Source: JBNKZU01 sp050301795
GTDB taxonomy: Bacteria > Pseudomonadota > Gammaproteobacteria > Thiohalomonadales > Thiohalomonadaceae
Assembly: GCA_050301795.1 (NCBI GenBank)
Contig: JBNKZU010000025.1
Location: forward strand, 1 to 48,824
Direction of reading: 5' to 3'
DNA length: 48,824 nt
In this document: in pieces, positions 25,050 through 32,515 of the stretch
How positions within the stretch are numbered: position 1 is the first letter of the stretch
Layout of the letters: each line of letters begins with the position of its first letter
The notes under the pieces: model-generated
The model's input: the letters and a program-made list of their open reading frames with translations, nothing else
Told to the model about the DNA's origin: nothing
The model's database searches: none
Made by a program: the position numbers and the translations under genes

Positions 25050-25060
25050 ATTAACACGCC
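25043..25060. terminator. Hairpin at the kinase/GDPD convergent junction
   Basis: GGCGTG, loop AATTAA, CACGCC: a 6-bp stem that overlaps the kinase stop codon and lies just before the end of the convergent phosphodiesterase gene. No T tract on either side, so it is a weak terminator candidate. Confidence 0.3.
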
Positions 25061-25070
25061 ATATCACTAT

Positions 25071-25994
25071 CTATCGTTGATGATAGTAATTAAGCGTTCG
25101 CTCTGGATCATCCGTCTCAATCCAATCAACACCTTCATTAATCAAACGCTCCGTGATTTTGAACTGGTCTTCGTTTGTGAATCTGAGATATCGGGTGTCA
25201 AGTGGGAAGGTGGTATAGCTGCCAATTAGCATGTCACGATTATGAAATTTATCGACTGTATCGCTATCAATTAACGTATATTCAACATCGACAATCGTTG
25301 AACCGATTAATCGACCAACACTATTGGCCTCAAGAACAAAGTTCAGGAAGGTGAGATCATTCTGGTTGCCAGGAGCCTTCGAAACCTCTGAAGAAATCTC
25401 AGGGATCTTCATAAACCAATTTCCGATGGTGTCAATCACCATGCCATCATCGTATGCAAATCCTGAATGAAGACCTTTATACTCTTTTTCAAGAGTGTAG
25501 AGCATGAAGAAATCGAAAGAGGTGATAACGACGCTATTCTCTACTCCGCACTGACGAATGACTTTTGCGACCTCGGTACCAGTATGTCGCCGACTCCATT
25601 CAGGCTTGTAGGCCTTCATCTCAATATTCATCTTGAGTTTGCCACCGAACTCATCAAGCACCTCTTCAAGAAGCGGGATCGGTTCTTCCTGGTTATAAGT
25701 GATGACGCGCTCACCCATATCGATTCTTTTCTGGATGCGGAGTTGTGAGATCTGATCCCAGCTCATCTCAGTGATATTGCCTTTAACCCCGGTTAGACGT
25801 TCTGTCTCTTCATCATGAAAAACAACAATCTTATTATCTGCGGTTTTAAAGACATCAAACTCAACACCATCGATACCGAGCTCAACTGCTCGCCGGAATC
25901 CTGCGATGGTATTTTCCTGATGTAGTAGTGGAACGCCGCGATGACCCAGTATTAGTGGAAGTGACTTTTCCTGATAAAACCCATTCTCATTCAT
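25071..25994 (-). CDS. Glycerophosphodiester phosphodiesterase
   Basis: 307-residue GDPD-family TIM-barrel enzyme hydrolysing glycerophosphodiesters to glycerol-3-phosphate and an alcohol. Diagnostic: LILGHRGVPLLHQENTIAGF, GVEFDVFKTADNKIVVFHDEETERLTG (metal and catalytic residues), LKMNIEMKAY and the late VDWIETDDPERTL. No signal peptide, so cytoplasmic. Monocistronic-looking on the minus strand between the kinase and a thioesterase. Substrate range unknown. Confidence 0.92.
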   Translation of the reverse strand: MNENGFYQEKSLPLILGHRGVPLLHQENTIAGFRRAVELGIDGVEFDVFKTADNKIVVFHDEETERLTGVKGNITEMSWDQISQLRIQKRIDMGERVITYNQEEPIPLLEEVLDEFGGKLKMNIEMKAYKPEWSRRHTGTEVAKVIRQCGVENSVVITSFDFFMLYTLEKEYKGLHSGFAYDDGMVIDTIGNWFMKIPEISSEVSKAPGNQNDLTFLNFVLEANSVGRLIGSTIVDVEYTLIDSDTVDKFHNRDMLIGSYTTFPLDTRYLRFTNEDQFKITERLINEGVDWIETDDPERTLNYYHQR

Positions 25995-26055
25995 TCCATG
26001 CTCCTTGATATTAAGGTTGTTTCGACTTCTATACTGTTGAATATTATTGATTAAG

Positions 26056-26454
26056 TCAATCTTTGGGGACAGGGCGCGGTTTTCGATTTTCGTCTACTGC
26101 AACATAGGTTAATGTGGCTTCAGTCACCTTATGGCAGGTATTTCTGTCTCGATTTCGTTCTGCAAAAAGCTCAACATCAACCGTTATGGACGTATTACCT
26201 ACCTTTGTAACTTTGGCATAACAGCTTACTAAATCTCCGACAAAAACTGGCTGGTGAAATACAAATGAGTTAACCGCGACGGTAACAACTCTTCCATGCG
26301 ACCTTCTGACTGCCTCTACCGCTCCTGCAATATCGACCTGAGACATGATCCAACCACCAAAGATATCTCCTGCGCCATTTGTGTCTCTGGGCTGAGCCAT
26401 TATTCTCAGTGATGGTTGTATATCAGGTAGTTGGTCATAATTATCAGACTGCAT
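26056..26454 (-). CDS. YciA-type acyl-CoA thioesterase
   Basis: 132-residue hotdog-fold acyl-CoA thioesterase. The family-typical segment RDTNGAGDIFGGWIMSQVDIAGAVEA contains the catalytic Asp/Asn region; VTVAVNSFVFHQPVFVGDLVSCYAKV and TVDVELFAE follow. YciA enzymes hydrolyse many acyl-CoAs and control CoA pools. A Pro-rich tail (NRKPRPVPKD) is normal for the group. Transcribed toward the phosphodiesterase gene, 65 bp after the zinc finger gene. Confidence 0.92.
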   Translation of the reverse strand: MQSDNYDQLPDIQPSLRIMAQPRDTNGAGDIFGGWIMSQVDIAGAVEAVRRSHGRVVTVAVNSFVFHQPVFVGDLVSCYAKVTKVGNTSITVDVELFAERNRDRNTCHKVTEATLTYVAVDENRKPRPVPKD

Positions 26455-26519
26455 TAATAACTCCAGTATTTAAAATATTGAAAAGGGAGATATGGGTATT
26501 GGAATAGAATCAAACAAGC

Positions 26520-26879
26520 CTAAGGAAGATTCGATTCAGCACGAGTTGCACATTGAATACAAAGTGTTGCCGCAGGATCAATCGCTAATCGCTTGTTAGT
26601 GATTAGCTCATCACACTCAAGGCAAAAACCATACTCACCGTTTTTGATTCGCTGTTGAGCTGCTTTTATCTGATTCAACTCAGCGATTCGTCGAGCCTCC
26701 GTCGCCTTTGACATTTCCTGAGCCTGAAGTGCGTCCACTCTTGAAACTCTTCCAACCTTGCTTTGATCAAGTTCAACTGTTTGCGTCGCTGCTTGTGAGG
26801 TTTCAGAAACTGCATAGAGTGCTTCTGCCTTTTCAGTCAGCAGATGCGAAAAGTATTCAATATCTAGTTCAACCGACAC
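26520..26879 (-). CDS. DksA/TraR-family C4 zinc finger protein
   Basis: 119 residues with a long charged helical N-terminus and a C-terminal C4 zinc finger: CLEC ... CIQC in GEYGFCLECDELITNKRLAIDPAATLCIQC. The family binds in the RNA polymerase secondary channel and modulates transcription. This short form resembles TraR/YbiI-like members rather than full DksA; the coiled-coil tip lacks an obvious DxxDxA motif. It starts with GTG 2 nt after the arsC stop, indicating a coupled operon. The upstream ribosome binding site is poor, which also fits coupling. Confidence 0.87.
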   Translation of the reverse strand: MSVELDIEYFSHLLTEKAEALYAVSETSQAATQTVELDQSKVGRVSRVDALQAQEMSKATEARRIAELNQIKAAQQRIKNGEYGFCLECDELITNKRLAIDPAATLCIQCATRAESNLP

Positions 26880-26881
26880 AG

Positions 26882-27313
26882 TTATTGGATTTCCGGATTA
26901 TGAATATTGAGTCGTTGTAGAAGCTCGATGACTCTGTTTTTTATCTCATCCCGAGTGCTGCGGAAGATTGCCATTACCTCCTCTTTGGTGCCTGTTGCGA
27001 TGGCAGGGTTTTGTATTGGCCAGAACTCTTTTGTTGTTTTACTCGCGATAACAGGGCATTTTTCATTGGCATCACTACAAACGGTAACCAGAAGATCCAG
27101 ATTCTCCAGCATGGAGTCATCGATAACAGTTGAGCTCTGGTGGCTAATATCAATTCCTACCTCCTGCATCACAATCACTGTTTTTGGATTCTTACCATGA
27201 GACTCAATTCCTGCTGAGACGATTTCGGTTCCCTCGATGGCATAATGTCTTGCCCAACCTTCAGCCATTTGAGAACGACATGAGTTACCAGTACATAAAA
27301 ATAAGATCTTCAT
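26882..27313 (-). CDS. arsC: Arsenate reductase, low-molecular-weight phosphatase type
   Basis: 143 residues of the thioredoxin-linked ArsC/LMW-PTPase family. The P-loop LFLCTGNSCRSQMAEGWA is at the N-terminus. Later cysteines occur in LLVTVCSDANEKCPVI, the pair used by thioredoxin-dependent ArsC to relay electrons. Converts arsenate to arsenite in the cytoplasm. No arsR, arsB or acr3 gene is adjacent. It is coupled to a DksA/TraR-like gene. LMW protein tyrosine phosphatase activity is the alternative, but the VCSDANEKCP cysteine pair favours arsenate reduction. Confidence 0.9.
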   Translation of the reverse strand: MKILFLCTGNSCRSQMAEGWARHYAIEGTEIVSAGIESHGKNPKTVIVMQEVGIDISHQSSTVIDDSMLENLDLLVTVCSDANEKCPVIASKTTKEFWPIQNPAIATGTKEEVMAIFRSTRDEIKNRVIELLQRLNIHNPEIQ

Positions 27314-27479
27314 GAAACACTCCGTTTTCTGGCAAATAAAAAATACCGTAGCATCAATCTTAAGTTTGGCCTAAAAGTGATTGATTTCAAATCTATTTTT
27401 TGGATAAAGAGAATCTAATGAATCAAAAGCTTCAATAGAAAAACAATTTAATCAATTTATACGTTAAATCACTTAAAAA

Positions 27480-27500
27480 GGTGTGTTAAATGCCGCACCT
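27480..27500. promoter_or_regulatory. Possible activator-binding dyad upstream of the sigma-54 promoter
   Basis: AGGTGTG and CGCACCT form an imperfect 7-bp inverted repeat around an AT-rich 8-nt centre, about 50-70 bp upstream of the sigma-54-like promoter. An IHF-like element (AATCAATTTATAC, near 27450) lies further upstream. This is the usual layout for an enhancer-binding protein, but distances are short and it is speculative. The rest of the 27314-27547 gap is AT-rich and should also carry the arsC promoter on the other strand. Confidence 0.3.
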
Positions 27501-27547
27501 GATAATAACATATCTATAAAAGGCGTTATTAATCAAAGATATATGTT

Positions 27548-27564
27548 TTGGCACGAATAGTGCA
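27548..27564 (+). promoter_or_regulatory. Sigma-54 (RpoN) promoter
   Basis: TTGGCACGAATAGTGCA matches the -24/-12 consensus YTGGCACG-N4-TTGCW with one mismatch (G for T before TGC), and the spacing of GG and GC is exact. The predicted start is about 27575. No ORF begins before a strong terminator at 27612-27654; the first gene downstream starts at 27687. Confidence 0.65.
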
Positions 27565-27574
27565 ATCTTTGTGG

Positions 27575-27655
27575 TAGCAATAGAATCACACGATGGTCAA
27601 AATGCTTTTATGCCGGAATAGATTCCCCCAAACAATCATATTCCGGCTTTTTTTA
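27575..27655 (+). ncRNA. Candidate sigma-54-dependent small RNA (about 80 nt)
   Basis: The segment between the predicted sigma-54 start and the T tract of a strong intrinsic terminator contains no plausible ORF. The 3' half is a long hairpin with a C-rich apical loop (CCCCCAAAC), a shape seen in regulatory RNAs that target purine-rich ribosome binding sites. Exact 5' end is inferred from the promoter. Alternatives: an attenuated leader of the copper chaperone gene (27687), or a terminator for unseen upstream transcription. Confidence 0.5.
27612..27655 (+). terminator. Strong intrinsic terminator hairpin
   Basis: GCCGGAATA (27612-27620) pairs exactly with TATTCCGGC (27639-27647). Inside, GATT (27621-27624) pairs with AATC (27634-27637) beside one bulged A, leaving a 9-nt loop CCCCCAAAC. 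A run of seven T follows. Located 32 bp before the copper chaperone start. Confidence 0.85.
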
Positions 27656-27686
27656 TTACATACATTTAATGTTGAGAGTGATAGGT

Positions 27687-28175
27687 ATGTTGAATAAGCG
27701 CTTTTTTAGAAATATTTTTGCTGGATCACTGCTTGTTATAAGCACAATTGTTAATGCGTCAGATATCACTATTGAGAAGCAATGGATAAGGGAGTCACCA
27801 CCAAATGCAAAAGCACTCGGTGGCTTTATGTTGTTAAAAAACAGTGGTGATAAGCCTCGTGATTTAATCAGCGCATCCTCAGATGCCTTTGGCAAAGTTG
27901 AATTACATCGTACCGTATCATCAGGTGGCATGATGAAGATGGTGATGCAACCAAAAATCACCATTCCCGCGAATGGTTCGGTGCTTTTTAAACCAGGTGA
28001 TTACCATTTAATGATGATGATGCCTAAAAAATTCTTGCAAGCAGGCGAAGAGGTCGATGTTTCACTTAAGTTCAAAAACGGTGAAAACATTAAAATCACA
28101 TTCCCTGTCAAAAAGATGGATATGGCTAATCAGATGAACCATAGCAATATGGGCAAAATGCCAATGGGTCACTAG
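27687..28175 (+). CDS. PCu(A)C-type periplasmic copper chaperone
   Basis: 162 residues. A signal peptide (MLNKRFFRNIFAGSLLVISTIVNA) is followed by a DUF461/PCu(A)C cupredoxin-like domain. The copper-binding His/Met set is visible: VELHRTVSSGGMMKMV and PGDYHLMMMMPKKFL. A Met/His-rich tail (MANQMNHSNMGKMPMGH) adds further possible Cu(I) ligands. These proteins deliver copper to the CuA or CuB centres of cytochrome oxidase, often with Sco. An upstream ATG at 27669 is possible but would place a non-signal extension before MLNKRFF. Followed by a strong terminator, so monocistronic. Confidence 0.92.
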   Translation: MLNKRFFRNIFAGSLLVISTIVNASDITIEKQWIRESPPNAKALGGFMLLKNSGDKPRDLISASSDAFGKVELHRTVSSGGMMKMVMQPKITIPANGSVLFKPGDYHLMMMMPKKFLQAGEEVDVSLKFKNGENIKITFPVKKMDMANQMNHSNMGKMPMGH

Positions 28176-28223
28176 GCCAATACAGTTTTTATAGAAGTCT
28201 CCAGAAATACTCCACGTGTTTGA

Positions 28224-28248
28224 AGCGGCCATTGGCCGCTTTTTTTTT
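28224..28248 (+). terminator. Rho-independent terminator after the copper chaperone gene
   Basis: AGCGGCC (28224-28230), loop ATT, GGCCGCT (28234-28240), then an eight-T run to 28248. It lies 48 bp after the stop codon. It also shows that the ATG at 28216 cannot be the start of rlmG. Confidence 0.9.
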
Positions 28249-28296
28249 GAATACCACTATTATCGTTGCAAGGTTTACAATATCTGCTTTGACGAT

Positions 28297-29466
28297 ATGA
28301 AGATGCTTATGCAACAACACTTAGTTCTACCTCAGGGTGAGTTTACTCTTTATCGATACCCACGGCGTAAGCGTGAACTCCTTCAGGCGTGGGATGCTGC
28401 TGATGAGTATCTACTCAACTATCTACATCAACACCAACTGTTGGATTCGAATCATCGGCTTGTGATCTATAACGATAGCTTCGGAGTTCTGGCTACTGCT
28501 CTCAATCACTACCATCCAATTTCGGTTTCAGACTCTTTTCTATCGCATAAGGCTACGCGGCAAAATCTAGAAGAAAATGGTATCAATGAGGATAGTGTAA
28601 CCTTACTAACAAGTCTTGAAGCTCCTGAGTCGCCAGTTGATATTGTGTTGATCAAGATCCCTAAATCATTAGCTATGCTCGAATATCAACTTATTACACT
28701 CAGGACACTCATTAATGCAAAGACAAAAATAGTCCTGGCCGGAATGGTTAAAGGGCTCACACCAAATGTGTGGAAACTTATTGAACGACTAATCGGTTCG
28801 ACAAAAACATCCTTGGCAGTTAAAAAAGCACGTTTGATATTTACACAGTTAGATCTATCAATCGAAAGCCCATCCAACCCTTATCCAATAAACTATACGC
28901 TAGAGGGGACAGATTTTAGCCTACTAAATCATGCGAACGTGTTTTCAAGAGATAAGCTTGATATCGGGACACGCCTTTTTTTACAGCATTTACCTTCTCA
29001 AACGGATGCTGTCGATATTATCGATCTCGGTTGTGGAAACGGTGTGGTCGGAATAATTTCAGCGCAGAAAATGCCTAGGGCGAACCTACATTTTATTGAT
29101 GAATCATTTATGGCCGTTGCATCAGCACAAATGAATTTTATTCAGGCTTTCGGAAGTGAACGGATAGCATCTTACCATGTCGGTAATTGCCTGGATGGTT
29201 TTGAAGCAAAAAGCGCGGATCTGATTTTGTGTAATCCTCCCTTTCATCAGCAGAGTGCTATAGGGGATCACATTGCACTACAGATGTTTAAACAATCGGT
29301 AGGTGTTCTAAAAGGTGGTGGTGAGTTGTGGGTGGTCGGAAACCGACACCTCGGTTATCATGCCAAACTAAAAAGGTTTTTTAAGATTGTTGAGCTTGTC
29401 GCTTCAAACAAAAAGTTTGTGATACTTAAGGCAATTAAAAGCTCTCCCAGGGATAACCAACAATAA
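28297..29466 (+). CDS. rlmG: 23S rRNA m2G1835 methyltransferase RlmG
   Basis: 389 residues from MKMLMQQHL. Both RlmG/RsmC-type halves are present: an N-terminal degenerate methyltransferase-like domain (LQAWDAADEYLLNYL, VSDSFLSHKATRQNLEENGI, VDIVLIKIPKSLAMLEYQL) and a C-terminal active SAM domain (DIIDLGCGNGVVGI, catalytic DLILCNPPFHQQSAIGDHIA). High similarity to E. coli RlmG is apparent (LEGTDFSLLNHANVFSRDKLDIGTR block). The start is placed downstream of the terminator at 28224-28248. The 3' end overlaps the convergent Omp85 gene by 32 bp. Confidence 0.93.
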   Translation: MKMLMQQHLVLPQGEFTLYRYPRRKRELLQAWDAADEYLLNYLHQHQLLDSNHRLVIYNDSFGVLATALNHYHPISVSDSFLSHKATRQNLEENGINEDSVTLLTSLEAPESPVDIVLIKIPKSLAMLEYQLITLRTLINAKTKIVLAGMVKGLTPNVWKLIERLIGSTKTSLAVKKARLIFTQLDLSIESPSNPYPINYTLEGTDFSLLNHANVFSRDKLDIGTRLFLQHLPSQTDAVDIIDLGCGNGVVGIISAQKMPRANLHFIDESFMAVASAQMNFIQAFGSERIASYHVGNCLDGFEAKSADLILCNPPFHQQSAIGDHIALQMFKQSVGVLKGGGELWVVGNRHLGYHAKLKRFFKIVELVASNKKFVILKAIKSSPRDNQQ

Positions 29467-30709
29467 TCGTTACCTCATTTCCCTCTTTACCCCAGGCAAC
29501 ATCTCCACGAATAACCAATCCTGAGCCTGTTACCATGCGTATACCTGTGCCATAAGAGCTACGGCTCTGATCCCACAAATTCTTTTTGTCATCTGCAATT
29601 GTTGCAAGCTCGTAGAAAAGTGCGACTTGAATCTGAGTACGTATATCTTTCATGATGACCCAATTAAATGGCGTGAACTCTTCGGTAAGGTTCCAACGAA
29701 ACTCAGTACCGACAAATCGAACATGGGCAGCACTAAACCGATCCTCAGGAAACGAACGTAAATGGCTCCGCCCACCTAAACCACTGGCAGTGCCATATTG
29801 ATTGGCGGCAATCTGATTATTAACATAGCTTTCACAATCATCACGATCTGTCCCTGGTGAGATAGTGTCACAATTGAGGCCAAGATCACTCATCACGGTT
29901 GTTCGATCCGTTGCACCCTGATTCTTTACGATCGCATCAGAGGTGTAATAGTTGAGTAGCCATGTACTCTGTTTTCCCATTGGAAAGTAGATGCTCAGGT
30001 TATTATCGAAGGTGTATTGATCGACTGTTCCGGTCTCCCTAGTTGGAGAGAAGAATATATCACTTACAAAACGAACCCCATCTCTCGGATCGCTGTAGTC
30101 ATCGGTAAGATCTAGTCGAATTCCGAGGCCAATGGCCTCATTCGGACCAAAATCAGCATCAGTCTGTTGGATAAGATTGCCTTTACTATCACGAATGCTA
30201 TCTAAAACCCCTTTGTTGGAGTAGAGCGCCGAATAGAACTCTAAACGCTTGTCATAGTGGGTTGATGTTAGACGTAGACCCAGAAAGTCAAAATCCTTGA
30301 TGTTAACGAGTGAGTATCGATCCGGGTCGCTATTAAACCCTCGATTCTGGTAGTTCTGGGTTGAAACCGAGCCTAAATGTTCAGCAGAGATATCAAGATA
30401 GAGGCTCCTTGGTGAAAGTGCGATATCGGTTACTGTGAGGCCGTATCCGGTGATATCTCCACTGAGCAAGAAGCCGATGATGTCAGTCTCATTGTTAATG
30501 ACATTAATTGCTGTGCCGGCAACACCAATGCCTTCACCGATACCTGGGAGACTATATGGGATTGGCAGAAAATAGTGACCGGAGTTTTGACCAAATTGTT
30601 GACGGCGTCGTTCAGGGGCTTGATCAATGAATGGCAACGCCATAATTGTATTTGACCATAATAAGCAGACGAGCATTAAAGATCGGAAATCGTGTTGAGA
30701 GAGACGCAT
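29435..30709 (-). CDS. Barrel-only Omp85 / surface-antigen-type outer membrane protein
   Basis: 424 residues. A signal peptide (LMLVCLLWSNTIMA) is followed directly by a beta-barrel of the bacterial surface antigen (Omp85/BamA-like) type, ending in aromatic Phe as outer membrane barrels do (IIVGYPWESF). The family motif region is GLGGRSHLRSFPEDRFSAA, similar to the L6 (V/I)RGF loop, and LDLTDDYSDPRDGVRF matches the family pattern of an R-x-D/N strand. No POTRA domain is present between signal peptide and barrel; only about 40 residues precede the first strand. Function unknown; such short members may be lipid or protein translocators or porin-like. Confidence 0.83.
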   Translation of the reverse strand: MRLSQHDFRSLMLVCLLWSNTIMALPFIDQAPERRRQQFGQNSGHYFLPIPYSLPGIGEGIGVAGTAINVINNETDIIGFLLSGDITGYGLTVTDIALSPRSLYLDISAEHLGSVSTQNYQNRGFNSDPDRYSLVNIKDFDFLGLRLTSTHYDKRLEFYSALYSNKGVLDSIRDSKGNLIQQTDADFGPNEAIGLGIRLDLTDDYSDPRDGVRFVSDIFFSPTRETGTVDQYTFDNNLSIYFPMGKQSTWLLNYYTSDAIVKNQGATDRTTVMSDLGLNCDTISPGTDRDDCESYVNNQIAANQYGTASGLGGRSHLRSFPEDRFSAAHVRFVGTEFRWNLTEEFTPFNWVIMKDIRTQIQVALFYELATIADDKKNLWDQSRSSYGTGIRMVTGSGLVIRGDVAWGKEGNEVTIIVGYPWESF

Positions 30710-30842
30710 TTAATCATCCATAGTCGAAATAGTCATATTGCGTTGCACTATATCAGAATCATGTAAATAATGAATAATGCACCAATTAATTAACTTAAAT
30801 CCGTTACAATTATCTGAATCAAAACTGATAACAGGATCCACG

Positions 30843-31190
30843 ATGACCAAACTGCAAAACGCTCTCAAAAGTTGGCAGAGTGAAGATTTTAACCAAACCC
30901 TAATTACAGAAATAGAACAGCTAAAGGGGCAATGCGTGTTGCCGTTAAAGGATGCAATAGACACCGATAATTATGTAATCGATTTCGATATGGGGGTCAC
31001 TGTTATTGAGTCACACGAGTCCGACAATGCCATACATAGCAAGGTCGGTATCTATTTTGCTGAAGAGGTCTCATGCTGTAGTTGTGGTGAAGGCTCACCG
31101 ACAGAGGAGGCCTACTGTGAAATGAGTGTTACCATCAACAAATCAAACGCTGAAGCGGCGTTTCAGGTTGAAGCGGATTACCGTAAATAA
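30843..31190 (+). CDS. Small Cys-containing conserved hypothetical protein
   Basis: 115 residues, no named family is claimed. It reads MTKLQNALKSWQSEDFNQTLITEIEQL, then a mixed strand domain, with a cysteine cluster EEVSCCSCGEGSPTEEAYCEM that could bind metal or form disulfides. Similar proteins with a CSC motif before a Pro/Glu run occur in many gammaproteobacteria as hypotheticals. Cytoplasmic by lack of signal. The ATG at 30843 is preferred over an upstream one at 30777 because TACAAT, a plausible -10 for it, lies at about 30809. Upstream of the SpmA-SpmB fusion by 56 bp. Confidence 0.7.
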   Translation: MTKLQNALKSWQSEDFNQTLITEIEQLKGQCVLPLKDAIDTDNYVIDFDMGVTVIESHESDNAIHSKVGIYFAEEVSCCSCGEGSPTEEAYCEMSVTINKSNAEAAFQVEADYRK

Positions 31191-31246
31191 TGACGGCCGT
31201 ATTTGATCGCTACTCATCTCGAAATAAAGTGTAATTCAATCACGCG

Positions 31247-32515
31247 ATGAATATCTTCTTTCTATCGATCATCTTTGTCGCTTTTGTCACCGCTGCGATT
31301 CGTCAGTTTAATTGGAACGGAGAGGGTGACGCGCCAATGCAACAACTCTCAACAGCGATGATCGATTCTGCCGGGGCTTCGGTCGAGTTAGCCATCGGTT
31401 TGGTGGGTGTGATGGCGCTGTTTTTAGGACTAATGAAGGTTGCGGAGGAGGGCGGTATGCTGCATATCATTGCGCGTATCCTTCACCCGCTTATGCGTCG
31501 GCTCTTTCCGGATATTCCCGCCGATCACCCGGCGATGGGAGCGATGATAATGAATATCTCTGCTAACGCGCTAGGTCTGGGGAATGCTGCAACTCCGTTC
31601 GGTATCCGGGCAATGCAGGCTCTGAATACCTTGAATCGTCATCCAGGTACCGCCACCGACTCAATGGTATTGTTTCTTGCCATCAATACCTCAAGCGTGA
31701 CACTACTTCCTACGGGTGTGATTGCACTACGTGCCTCAGCAGGATCAGCAGATCCGGCAGCGATATTGCCAACCACATTGATGGCAACAATGGTCTCAAC
31801 CGTCGTCGCAATTTCTACTGCGATGTTAATGCGTCGACTCTTTCCGATTCGCACCGCGCCAGTTGATCTCAAATTGAGTGATAATCGTTCTCACAATGAG
31901 ATACCAACGGTAGATCCGTATCCGTTCTGGGTATCGTTAACTGTATTAGCTTCGATAGTTGCGTTGATCCCATTAATGGCGATCTACGGAACAGTGATCT
32001 CTGCATGGATCCTGCCACTGTTAATGCTTGGATTTTTGCTTTTCGGATTTGTACGCAAAGTGATGATCTATGAAGCATTTGTTGAAGGCGCAAAAGATGG
32101 CTTTGATGTTGCGTTAAAGATTATTCCCTACCTTGTGGCGATTCTGGTAGCGATTGGCATGTTACGAAGCAGTGGAGCGCTTGAAATCGTTGTGAACGCA
32201 CTCTCTACCGTCACTACACCGTTAGGTCTGCCTGGTGAGGCATTGCCAATGGCACTGCTTAGACCGCTCTCAGGTTCAGGTGCTTATGGGGTTATGGCAT
32301 CCATTATTAATGATCCGGCAATCGGGCCAGACAGCTATGTTGGAATGTTAGTCACAACACTTCAAGGCTCAACCGAGACCACCTTTTACGTGCTTGCCGT
32401 ATACTTTGGGGCAATACAGATCAAACGAATTCGTCACGCGCTTTTATCAGCACTCACTGCTGATTTTGCCGCGATTATAGCGGCAGTGGTTGCCGTTAAC
32501 TGGATTCTGTTCTAA
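31247..32515 (+). CDS. Nucleoside-recognition membrane protein (SpmA-SpmB fusion type)
   Basis: 422-residue polytopic membrane protein. The N-terminal half (about 1-215) carries an SpmA-like nucleoside-recognition (Gate) domain, MIMNISANALGLGNAATPFGIRAM and LAINTSSVTLLPTGVIAL. The C-terminal half (about 225-422) is SpmB-like, RPLSGSGAYGVMASII and TTLQGSTETTFYVLAVYFG. In Bacillus these are two sporulation (spore core dehydration) genes; fused forms are widespread in non-sporulating proteobacteria with unknown function. The stop overlaps the rsmJ start (TAATG), so the two are coupled. Confidence 0.88.
   Translation: MNIFFLSIIFVAFVTAAIRQFNWNGEGDAPMQQLSTAMIDSAGASVELAIGLVGVMALFLGLMKVAEEGGMLHIIARILHPLMRRLFPDIPADHPAMGAMIMNISANALGLGNAATPFGIRAMQALNTLNRHPGTATDSMVLFLAINTSSVTLLPTGVIALRASAGSADPAAILPTTLMATMVSTVVAISTAMLMRRLFPIRTAPVDLKLSDNRSHNEIPTVDPYPFWVSLTVLASIVALIPLMAIYGTVISAWILPLLMLGFLLFGFVRKVMIYEAFVEGAKDGFDVALKIIPYLVAILVAIGMLRSSGALEIVVNALSTVTTPLGLPGEALPMALLRPLSGSGAYGVMASIINDPAIGPDSYVGMLVTTLQGSTETTFYVLAVYFGAIQIKRIRHALLSALTADFAAIIAAVVAVNWILF

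Noticed and set aside
25043..25060. GGCGTG/CACGCC hairpin as a firm terminator
   Set aside because: No T tract; listed only with low confidence.
28216..28296. rlmG start at 28216
   Set aside because: This part contains the intrinsic terminator hairpin and T tract (28224-28248), so it is unlikely to be translated; MKMLMQQHL at 28297 fits the family.
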